Assembly: GCA_040756995.1 (NCBI GenBank)
Contig: JBFLYK010000090.1
Location: 1 to 14,863, forward strand
Source of the DNA: BP-133 sp040756995
GTDB taxonomy: Bacteria > Actinomycetota > Acidimicrobiia > IMCC26256 > BP-133
DNA: 14,863 bases
Direction of reading: 5' to 3'
Shown: positions 1 through 6,456 of the stretch, piece after piece
Position numbering within the stretch: the first letter of the stretch is position 1
How the letters are laid out: each line of letters starts with the position of its first letter
The notes under the pieces: generated by a model
Seen by the model: only the letters and a program-made list of their open reading frames with translations
Database searches by the model: none
Told to the model about the DNA's origin: nothing
Position numbers and translations under genes: made by a program

Positions 1-1356
1 AAGTCCGGCGCCTCCCCGGCGACGCCGAAGACGGCGGCCGGCCCGGCGGCCGGTGGCGCCGCCGGCGAGGCCGCTCCGGCGGCCGGCCCCGGCGATGCCG
101 GCAAGCCCGGCCCGGCCGGTACGTCGCAAGGCCCGTCCGCCGCTCCCGGGACGCCGGCCGTCCCGGCCGCCCCGGCCACCGGCAAGGGCGGGGCAACCGA
201 CGTCGGCGTGAGCGAGAGCGAGATCAAGGTCGGCGCCATCTACATGCACGGCATGCAGCTGGCGTCGTTCATGCCCAAGCCGATGGAGCGCCTCATCGAG
301 ACGCAGCTGCGGGTCATGAACGACCAGGGCGGCATCCACGGCCGCAAGTTCAAGTACATCGGCTGCGACGACGGCGTCCCCGACGCCGCCCGCACACGGG
401 CCTGCTACAAGAAGCTCGTCGAGCAGGACAAGATCTTCGCCTTCCTCGGCGGGCTGACGTTCAACTCCGGCCTGATCCAGCCCGACATCGAGCGGGACAA
501 GGTTCCGGCCCTCGCTCCCGGCAGCCTCTACCGCAGCGAGTGGGAGAACCCCTGGTCCTTCGCCATCCACATGGGCATGGAACACGAGGCCCACGCCGGC
601 GGCCAGTGGGTCATCGACGTCCTCAAGCCCAAGAAGATCGGCCTGCTGTGCCTGAACAACGCGGAGATGCAGGCGACCTGTGACGCCTCGACGGCCTTGA
701 TGAAGAAGCACGGCATCCAGGTGGTGCACCGGGTCACGACCTCGGCCGAGACGCCCGACATGTCGGGCGACGTCCTGGCCATGCGGGCCGCCAATCCCGA
801 CCACATCATCCACTACACGACCCACCCGGCGGCCACGGCCCGGTTCATGCTCGACGCCTCCCAGCAGGACTACTGGCCGCCCAAGGGCATCAGCGGCAAC
901 CACATGGCCGGTGAGTTCGCCGGGTCGCTGATCGGCAACTACCCGGCCAAGCACGGCTACTGGACCAACACCACCTACAAGCTGTGGGGCCCGGAGCTCG
1001 TCTCGTGGTCCCGCAAGTACGTGCCGGACCAGGAAGGCCTCCACAACCACGTCATGCAGGGCCAGTGGTGGTCGACCAATGTGTTCTTCGACGTGTTGAA
1101 GAAGATGGGGCCGAACGTCACCCGGGAGGGCCTCAAGCGGGCGCTGGAGACCGGCGAGTACGCCACCGGCCCCGGCCTGGACCAGAAGTTCATGTGGTCG
1201 CCGCAGGGTCGCAACGCCAAGGGCACCGGCGCCCGCCGGGAGTTCATGTACAAGGCGGTGCACTCGGACTGGGCGGCGACGAAGGACGCCGCGGCCACGC
1301 CGAGCGGGCTGATCCCCGACCCGACCAAGTTCGTCATCGAAGACATCTACGACTGA
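1..1356 (+). CDS. ABC transporter solute-binding protein, Liv/amide type (N-terminus outside window)
   Basis: The reading frame is open from base 1, so the GTG at 208 is not the start. The 69 codons before it encode a low-complexity Ala/Pro/Gly linker that runs straight into the domain start TDVGVSESEIKVGA, which resembles the usual beginning of type-1 periplasmic-binding proteins (Peripla_BP_6). 451 residues are visible. Family-like features include the segment KPKKIGLLCLNN at the second-lobe strand and two Cys pairs (IGCDDG/RACYKK and LLCLNN/ATCDAS) that could form disulfides. The family captures branched-chain amino acids, amides, urea or aromatic acids outside the membrane and delivers them to a LivHM permease; the substrate here cannot be read from sequence. 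The permease gene begins 12 bases after the stop. A signal peptide or lipobox is expected upstream of the window, with the linker acting as a spacer from the membrane. Family certain; substrate unknown. Confidence 0.92.
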   Translation, partial: KSGASPATPKTAAGPAAGGAAGEAAPAAGPGDAGKPGPAGTSQGPSAAPGTPAVPAAPATGKGGATDVGVSESEIKVGAIYMHGMQLASFMPKPMERLIETQLRVMNDQGGIHGRKFKYIGCDDGVPDAARTRACYKKLVEQDKIFAFLGGLTFNSGLIQPDIERDKVPALAPGSLYRSEWENPWSFAIHMGMEHEAHAGGQWVIDVLKPKKIGLLCLNNAEMQATCDASTALMKKHGIQVVHRVTTSAETPDMSGDVLAMRAANPDHIIHYTTHPAATARFMLDASQQDYWPPKGISGNHMAGEFAGSLIGNYPAKHGYWTNTTYKLWGPELVSWSRKYVPDQEGLHNHVMQGQWWSTNVFFDVLKKMGPNVTREGLKRALETGEYATGPGLDQKFMWSPQGRNAKGTGARREFMYKAVHSDWAATKDAAATPSGLIPDPTKFVIEDIYD

Positions 1357-1368
1357 CGCACTGACGAC

Positions 1369-2313
1369 ATGTCCACGCTGCTCGCTGTGACGTTCAACAA
1401 CGACCTGCTGCGGCCCGCCCTGGTGCTCGGCGTCGCCGCCGCCGGCCTCTACGGCCTGCTGGCCGTCTCCCTCGTCCTGACCTACCGGGTGAGCCGGACC
1501 ATCGGGTTCGTGCAGGGCGGCATCGCCCTGGCCGGTGCCTACCTGTACCGCTTCCTCACGATCGGCAGCGAGCAGACCACCACCAACGAGCGCCTCGGTT
1601 ACGTCCCCGCCCTCGTCATCACCGTGCTGGCCGGCGCCGTCGTCGGTGCCGTGTACGGCGCGGTGGTGACGGGGAAGCGGATGGCCAACTATCCCCGCAT
1701 CGTCGTGACGATGTTCTCGCTGGCCAGCCTCCTGCTGCTGGCCGGGTTCTCGACCACGCTGATCCCGGCCGACGAAGGACGGGTGCCGAGCGCCTTCGGC
1801 ACCGGCGTCGTCAAGGTGTTCGGGGGCGTCGCCACCATCCACCAGGTGGCCACCGTGCTGATCCTCCTGGGCCTCGTCGCTCTCCTGACCGCGGCGCTGC
1901 GGCTCACCCGGACGGGAATCTTCATCCGGGCCATCGCCGACGACGTCGAGGCCAGCCGGGTCGTCGGCATCCCGCTCACGCGGATGGGCAGCGGTGTCTA
2001 CGTGTTCTCCGGCGCCATCGCCGGCCTGGCCGGCGTACTGCTGGCCTCCAGCGTGGGAACGGCGATGCCCAACATCCTGTTCATCTTCCTGCGGGCGCTC
2101 ATCGTGGCCGTCCTCGGCGGGCTCACCAGCCTGCCGCTGGCGCTGGCCGGCTGCCTCCTCCTCGGTGTGGCCGAAACCATCCTGACGGCCGGCGTGTTCG
2201 GCCTCGTACCCACCGATCAGCGGGAGCTGCTCGTCATGGGTCTGATCTTCGGGCTCGTCTTCATCATCAACCGGTTGCGGCCCATCCGCGTTCTCGAGGC
2301 GACGGGGTTCTAG
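1369..2313 (+). CDS. livH: Liv-type ABC transporter permease, LivH-like
   Basis: Inner-membrane permease of a branched-chain-amino-acid-type importer, 314 residues, about the family's usual length. Hydrophobic stretches lie near residues 15-37, 46-62, 80-100, 111-131, 160-178, 206-226, 238-266 and 285-301, giving roughly eight membrane segments. The segment RAIADDVEASRVVGIP (about 187-202) followed by GAIAGLAGVLLA matches the conserved cytoplasmic coupling loop and following helix of LivH proteins, which contact the ATPases. The N-terminal TYRVSRTIGFVQGGIALAGAY also fits the family (usual form: ...FAQG...GAY). The ATG at 1369 is chosen because it lies 12 bases after the preceding stop and just ahead of the first hydrophobic region; no strong Shine-Dalgarno is visible. 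It should pair with the LivM-like protein encoded 2 bases downstream. The substrate is not determined. Confidence 0.93.
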   Translation: MSTLLAVTFNNDLLRPALVLGVAAAGLYGLLAVSLVLTYRVSRTIGFVQGGIALAGAYLYRFLTIGSEQTTTNERLGYVPALVITVLAGAVVGAVYGAVVTGKRMANYPRIVVTMFSLASLLLLAGFSTTLIPADEGRVPSAFGTGVVKVFGGVATIHQVATVLILLGLVALLTAALRLTRTGIFIRAIADDVEASRVVGIPLTRMGSGVYVFSGAIAGLAGVLLASSVGTAMPNILFIFLRALIVAVLGGLTSLPLALAGCLLLGVAETILTAGVFGLVPTDQRELLVMGLIFGLVFIINRLRPIRVLEATGF

Positions 2314-2315
2314 GC

Positions 2316-3302
2316 ATGCAGAAAGCGATCTACGGACTCCTGGCCGCGGCCGCGACGGGATGGGCCTTCCTCGCTCCGTCGTACTGGGTCTTCACCGCCA
2401 CGACGGCCGTGCTCCTGGCCATCACGACCCTGGGGCTGACCGTGGTGGTCGGCTGGGTGCGGGAGGTCTCGCTGGTCCAGGCCGGGCTGGTGGGGACGGC
2501 GATGTACATCAGCGGCTACCTCTACCGCCCGGAGGGCGGGTTGGGCTGGCCGTTCCTGGCCGCGGCGGCGGTCGGTATCGCCGTCGTGGTGGCCCTGTCG
2601 GTGCTCGTGTCGCTGACCACGGCCCGGCTGTCCGGCGTCTACATCCTGGTGCTGACGCTGGGACTGCAGGTCACGATCGAGCGCACCATCTTCGCCAACC
2701 TCAAGCTGACCACCGGTGAGGGTTCCTCCACGACGCTGGTCACGCCCCGGCCGGCCCTGCCGGGGCTGAGCTTCGCCTCCGACCGGGCCTTCTACCTGCT
2801 GTGCCTGGCCCTGCTCGGCGCGGTGCTGCTGTTCCTCTTCCGGTTGCGGAACTCCCGCTTCGGCCGATCGCTGCTCCTCGTCGGCACCGACCGCCAGGCG
2901 GCGGCCAGCGTCGGGATCTCGCCGTGGCGCTACAAGATCTTCGCCTTCGTCGTCGCCGGGTTCCTGGCCGGAGTGGCCGGCGTGCTGACGGCGCCGCTGT
3001 TCGGATCGCCGCCGTACCCGTTCGCCTTCTTCGCCTTCACGTCGCTGGCCTACCTGGCCATCCCGGTGGTGGCCGGGTTCGGATCGCTGCTCGGCGTCGT
3101 GCTGGTGGCGGTGTTCTACGGTCTGGCGCCGCAGGCGCTGGAGCCCATGCGGGTGTCGCCGCTGATCCTGGCCGGCCTCGGCGTGGCCGTCGGCACACTG
3201 GCCGGACGGGCGGGATTGAGCGGCGTCGTGCAGCACTTCCTCCGTGGCCGGCGGCTCGACCTGCGTCGTGAAGAGCTGGTCCTGGCGGGGGCGGAGCGAT
3301 GA
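2316..3302 (+). CDS. livM: Liv-type ABC transporter permease, LivM-like
   Basis: Second membrane subunit of the importer, 328 residues. Hydrophobic segments include about 3-20, 25-46, 78-100, 106-120, 157-176, 207-228, 238-268 and 282-297. The diagnostic part is RFGRSLLLVGTDRQAAASVGI (about 181-201), followed by the helix with AGFLAGVAGVL. This is the LivM coupling loop, normally written GRAL.AIR.NE.AA...GI. The first helices are also LivM-like (ITTLGLTVVVGWVREVSLVQAG). The ATG is 2 bases after the livH stop, and the TGA overlaps the next ATG by four bases, so the three genes are very likely translated from one message. The C-terminal tail, rich in Arg and Glu, is probably cytoplasmic. There is no sign of damage. 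Confidence 0.93.
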   Translation: MQKAIYGLLAAAATGWAFLAPSYWVFTATTAVLLAITTLGLTVVVGWVREVSLVQAGLVGTAMYISGYLYRPEGGLGWPFLAAAAVGIAVVVALSVLVSLTTARLSGVYILVLTLGLQVTIERTIFANLKLTTGEGSSTTLVTPRPALPGLSFASDRAFYLLCLALLGAVLLFLFRLRNSRFGRSLLLVGTDRQAAASVGISPWRYKIFAFVVAGFLAGVAGVLTAPLFGSPPYPFAFFAFTSLAYLAIPVVAGFGSLLGVVLVAVFYGLAPQALEPMRVSPLILAGLGVAVGTLAGRAGLSGVVQHFLRGRRLDLRREELVLAGAER

Positions 3303-4144
3303 GCGCCCTCGAGACCCTGGAGGCCTACCTGCCTCCGCCGCCCGATCCCGGCGACGCCCTCTGTGCCTCCAACATCTCGCTGGCCTTCGGCGGGCTGCAG
3401 GCCTTGAACGACGTGTCGATCACCGTTCCCGCCCGTCATCTCGTCGGCCTCATCGGGCCCAACGGGGCCGGGAAGTCGACGCTGTTCGACGTCATCAACG
3501 GGTTGCGCACGCCGGACGGGGGAGAGGTGAGCCTCTTCGGGCAGGCGATCACCCGCACCAACCCCTGGGACCGGGCCCGGCTCGGCCTGTCCCGGACGTT
3601 CCAGTCGAACCGCGTCAGCCTGGAGCTTTCGGTGCTCGACAACCTGCTGGCCGGCGCCCATCAGATGATCCCCGGGAGCCTCGTCGGCACGATCCTCGGC
3701 CTGCGCGGCGCCCGGGCCGGTGAACGCCGGGCCCGCCAGGTCGCCGAGGCGGTGGCGGAGCTCCTCGATATCGCCGAGTCCGCCGACGAACCGGTCGGCT
3801 CGCTGGACTTCGGCAGCCAGCGGCGCGTCGAGATCGGCCGTAGCCTGATGAGCGCGCCGAAGATCCTGCTCCTCGACGAGCCGGCCGCCGGGCTCGACTC
3901 GATGGAAGCGGCGCACCTCTTCGGCCTGATCCGCCGGCTGGAGGCCGACCTCGGCCTGACCGTCCTGCTCGTCGAGCACTACGTCAAAGCGGTGCTGGAA
4001 AACTGCGACCTCGTCTACGTCCTCAACGAGGGACGGCTCATCGCCGCCGGTTCACCGGACGAGATCGCCAACCATCCCGAGGTCCGGGCGGCGTACCTCG
4101 GCGACGTGCTCGAGGTGGGAGAACGGGTCGATGTCGATGCTTGA
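3299..4144 (+). CDS. livG: Liv-type ABC transporter ATP-binding protein, LivG-like
   Basis: Cytoplasmic ATPase subunit of the importer, 281 residues. All nucleotide-binding motifs are visible and intact: Walker A GPNGAGKST (53-61), Q-loop RTFQ (99-102), the LivG-type signature LDFGSQRRVEIGR (169-181, replacing LSGGQ as is common in this subfamily), Walker B ILLLDEP with catalytic Glu194, D-loop GLD (198-200) and the switch His227 in LLVEHY. The first 22 residues are an extra Pro-rich stretch (LPPPPDPGDA) ahead of the ATPase fold, somewhat unusual for LivG. The ATG at 3299 gives a four-base ATGA overlap with livM. An internal start would remove little but the Pro-rich stretch, so the exact start is less sure than the gene. 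It is expected to dimerise with the LivF-like protein encoded immediately downstream. Confidence 0.93.
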   Translation: MSALETLEAYLPPPPDPGDALCASNISLAFGGLQALNDVSITVPARHLVGLIGPNGAGKSTLFDVINGLRTPDGGEVSLFGQAITRTNPWDRARLGLSRTFQSNRVSLELSVLDNLLAGAHQMIPGSLVGTILGLRGARAGERRARQVAEAVAELLDIAESADEPVGSLDFGSQRRVEIGRSLMSAPKILLLDEPAAGLDSMEAAHLFGLIRRLEADLGLTVLLVEHYVKAVLENCDLVYVLNEGRLIAAGSPDEIANHPEVRAAYLGDVLEVGERVDVDA

Positions 4145-4865
4145 GCTGCGCGCCGTGCGGGCCGGCTACGGCCGGCTGCCCGTCCTCTTCGACGTCGACT
4201 TCGCCATGGATGAAGGGGAGTGGGTCACGATCCTGGGCGCCAACGGCGCCGGTCGGTCCACGTTGCTCAAGGCCGTGATCGGCGTGATCGACTGCACCGC
4301 CGGCGAGGTGTTCTTCCGGGGTGAGCGGATCACCCACGAAGCGCCGCACCGCCGGGTGACGGCCGGCATCTCGATGGCGCCCGAGGGGCGCCACATCTTC
4401 CCGACGCTGAGCGTCCGGGAGAACCTGGTGGCCGGGACATACGGGCTGGCCCGGAAGGCTGACGTGCCGGCCCAGCTGGAGCGGGTCTACGACGTCTTCC
4501 CGAAGCTGGCCGACCGGACCGGCCAGCGGGCCGGATCCCTGTCGGGCGGCGAACAGCAGATGCTGGCCATCGGGCGGGCGCTGATGTCCGAACCCCGCCT
4601 GCTGCTGGTGGACGAGCTGTCCCTCGGGCTCGCCCCGATCGTCGTCCAGGAACTGTTCGCCTCGCTCGACCGGCTGCGCCGGACCGGTCTCGGAATCGTC
4701 GTCGTCGACCAGTTGCACGCCCACGGCAGCCTGGCCCGCTACTCCGACCGTTCGCTGGTCCTGGAGAAGGGCCGCTTCTTGAAGGGGGAACGTTATGAAG
4801 AAGGTGCTTCTCGCGACGGCGGTGGTCGGAGCAGCCACGCTGCTGCCGGGACCAGCCGAAGCTGA
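4131..4865 (+). CDS. livF: Liv-type ABC transporter ATP-binding protein, LivF-like, with atypical Walker A
   Basis: Second ATPase of the importer, 244 residues. Present are the LivF signature SLSGGEQQMLAIGRAL (from residue 136), the subfamily motif APEGRHIFPTLSVRENL (83-99) and Walker B LLLVDE with Glu162. Two positions are odd. Walker A reads GANGAGRST (36-44), so the phosphate-binding Lys is Arg42 (codon CGG at 4254-4256), and the residue after the Walker B Glu is Leu instead of Pro (DELSLGLAP). The H-loop position lacks the LivG-type EH (VVVDQLH), which is usual in LivF, where VEQN is common. The gene overlaps livG by 14 bases; an alternative ATG at 4137 would overlap by 8. The last 23 residues overlap the next gene, lack conserved features and are low-complexity. 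The subunit should still assemble with LivG, but one ATP site may be weak. Confidence 0.9.
   Translation: MSMLELRAVRAGYGRLPVLFDVDFAMDEGEWVTILGANGAGRSTLLKAVIGVIDCTAGEVFFRGERITHEAPHRRVTAGISMAPEGRHIFPTLSVRENLVAGTYGLARKADVPAQLERVYDVFPKLADRTGQRAGSLSGGEQQMLAIGRALMSEPRLLLVDELSLGLAPIVVQELFASLDRLRRTGLGIVVVDQLHAHGSLARYSDRSLVLEKGRFLKGERYEEGASRDGGGRSSHAAAGTSRS
4782..4788 (+). promoter_or_regulatory. Strong Shine-Dalgarno inside livF for the secreted protein gene
   Basis: The purine run AAGGGGG lies six bases before the ATG at 4795, a good Shine-Dalgarno placement. It sits inside the livF reading frame, upstream of the livF stop at 4863-4865. It decides the start of the secreted protein: the start is followed at once by Lys-Lys and a hydrophobic signal-peptide core. 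Confidence 0.7.
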
Positions 4866-5751
4866 CGCTCGACCAGTTTCCTACGCCACGACGACGCAGA
4901 GCCGGGCGGTCGAGACGTTCGCCCGCCTGCCGCTCTACGTCACGCAGGGCGCGCCGTCGAGCAAGGTCATCCTCGACCACCAGAGCGTCCCGCAGTGCGA
5001 GGTGACCTCCGGCCTGTACGACGGCGACACCGTCGAGGAGTACATCGAACTCGGCGCCGGCGGGAAGTACCAGAACCCGTCCAAGGTGAAGGCCGGCCAG
5101 TCCCGCGGCGCGCTGCCCGAAAAGGCCGAGTGGGGCACCGCCCCCGGCCCGAGGGCGTCGGCCGCCTGCCCCACCGGCCTGTCGGGGACGGGACGGGCAT
5201 CGTCCGGCGGTCTCGTGACCGACCAGGTGAGCATCGAGTCGGCCACCACGGCCGCCAACGCGGTCAGGCCGGAGAACGAGGCGGTGGTGGTCAGCGAGGC
5301 AGTGACGAAACTGCAGGGCGTCAAGGCGGCGGACGTGTCGGTCCGGCAGCTGGAGAGCTGGCTCAAGGTCGAATGGAGGGTCAACCAGGAACCGCTGGTC
5401 TCCTATCGGCTCGTCATGTCGGGCCTGTTCAACGGGGCCGAGGCGGTGCTCATGAACGGCGAGCGGGGCGTGGTCCTGCAGGGGAAGGATCTGGCCGGCT
5501 CGGAGTTCGTGAAGCAGTTCAACCAGCAGTCGAAGCAGCACGAGACCGCCCTCGAGCAGCTCGGCACCTACGGCTTCCGGCTGCTGGAGCCGCAGGTCTA
5601 CCAGGACGCGTCGGGCCGCTACGTCATCGAAGGCTTCGTCGTCAACGCCGGCTTCGGATTCGCCGCCCGCAAGAACCAGATGGGCCACTTCCAGGGGATG
5701 CGGCTGGCCGCGGCGACCGTCACCGGCCGCATGGTGCCGTTCGGTTCGTAG
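4795..5751 (+). CDS. Secreted protein of unknown function
   Basis: 318 residues with a clear Sec signal peptide: MKK, a hydrophobic core to about residue 18, and likely cleavage after AEA or ADA near 23-25. There is no lipobox and no later membrane helix, so the mature protein should be released or loosely wall-associated. Two cysteines (68 and 125) could form a disulfide. The central part (about 140-215) alternates in a way that suggests beta structure (GLVTDQVSIESATTAAN, then SWLKVEWRVN). A later segment (about 235-285) has an amphipathic helix, then LEQLGTYGFRLLEP and a strand. This pattern loosely recalls repeat-free beta domains of actinobacterial surface proteins of the choice-of-anchor P type, a weak impression only. 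The gene overlaps livF by 71 bases and ends 6 bases before the next ATPase gene, linking the importer to the second ABC cassette. No family is firmly recognised. Confidence 0.82.
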   Translation: MKKVLLATAVVGAATLLPGPAEADARPVSYATTTQSRAVETFARLPLYVTQGAPSSKVILDHQSVPQCEVTSGLYDGDTVEEYIELGAGGKYQNPSKVKAGQSRGALPEKAEWGTAPGPRASAACPTGLSGTGRASSGGLVTDQVSIESATTAANAVRPENEAVVVSEAVTKLQGVKAADVSVRQLESWLKVEWRVNQEPLVSYRLVMSGLFNGAEAVLMNGERGVVLQGKDLAGSEFVKQFNQQSKQHETALEQLGTYGFRLLEPQVYQDASGRYVIEGFVVNAGFGFAARKNQMGHFQGMRLAAATVTGRMVPFGS

Positions 5752-5757
5752 CCCGCC

Positions 5758-6456
5758 GTGCTGTCGGTCGCGCACCTCACGAAGTCGTACGGCACCCGGC
5801 CGGCCGTCCGCGACGTGACGTTCGAGGCGGGTTGCGGTGTGACCGGAATCCTCGGACCCAACGGAGCGGGCAAGTCGACGCTGCTGCGCTGCCTGGCCGG
5901 CCTGTCCGGGTGGGACACCGGCGACGTGCGGGTCGCCGGCGTCGACCCGGCCCGCAAGCCGGCCGAGGCGCGGCGCATGATCGGCTTCATGCCGGAGCGG
6001 GTGGCGTTCCCGCTGGAGATGCGGGTCGAGCGCTACCTCCGGTTCGTGGCCGAGATGAAGGGCATCGAGCGCCGGTCGCGAGCCGAGGCCGTCGACACCG
6101 CGCTGCGAAGCGCCCACCTGGAAGGCACCCGGTCGCGCATCCTGGCCAACCTGTCCAAGGGCTACCGCCAGCGGGTCGGTCTGGCGCAAGCGCTGCTGGG
6201 TGAGCCTCCGGTGCTCATCCTCGACGAACCGTCGGCCGGGCTCGACCCCCTGAACGTCATGGAATTCCGGGCGGTGATCAGGGACTGCGCCCGGGACCGG
6301 GCCGTGCTCGTCTCCACCCACATGCTGCCGGAGGCCCGGCTGCTGTGCGACCGGGTGGTGGTGATGAGCGATGGCGTGGTCGTCCACCAGGGTGCCACCG
6401 CCGACTTCCTGGAAGTGGAGCCCGAAGAGGCGTTCCGCCGGGTGGTGCGACGGTGA
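5758..6456 (+). CDS. ABC-2 type transporter ATP-binding protein, GldA/NosF-like
   Basis: 232-residue cytoplasmic ATPase with intact motifs: Walker A GPNGAGKST (33-41), IGFMPE in the Q-loop region (75-80; the GldA/NosF/CcmA-type form with Pro-Glu), signature LSKGYRQR (132-139), Walker B VLILDEP with Glu157, D-loop GLD (161-163) and switch His188 in STH. The LSKGYRQR signature and MPE motif are typical of the ATPases that pair with ABC-2 permeases in gliding (GldAFG), NosDFY and related systems. The GTG at 5758 is 6 bases after the previous stop and places the usual V.HLTKSYG start at residue 4; it has no strong ribosome site, which fits translational coupling. The gene overlaps the permease-GldG fusion by four bases, its obvious partner. 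The transported or moved substrate is unknown. Confidence 0.93.
   Translation: MLSVAHLTKSYGTRPAVRDVTFEAGCGVTGILGPNGAGKSTLLRCLAGLSGWDTGDVRVAGVDPARKPAEARRMIGFMPERVAFPLEMRVERYLRFVAEMKGIERRSRAEAVDTALRSAHLEGTRSRILANLSKGYRQRVGLAQALLGEPPVLILDEPSAGLDPLNVMEFRAVIRDCARDRAVLVSTHMLPEARLLCDRVVVMSDGVVVHQGATADFLEVEPEEAFRRVVRR

Noticed and set aside
1..200. GC-rich repetitive stretch as a possible non-coding repeat array
   Set aside because: Units are irregular and in frame with the binding-protein domain; it reads as an Ala/Pro/Gly coding linker.
208..210. GTG at 208 as start of the solute-binding protein
   Set aside because: No signal peptide follows it, and the frame continues upstream through an Ala/Pro/Gly linker to the window edge.
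4330..6387. 685-residue minus-strand open frame opposite livF, the secreted protein and the GldA-like ATPase
   Set aside because: It is a composition shadow of GC-rich genes: the product is Arg/Gly/His-rich without domain features, while the plus strand has intact ATPase motifs.
6345..6452. Upstream start for the permease-GldG fusion
   Set aside because: It would overlap the ATPase gene by over 100 bases; the GTG at 6453 gives the usual GTGA overlap and the first permease helix follows at once.
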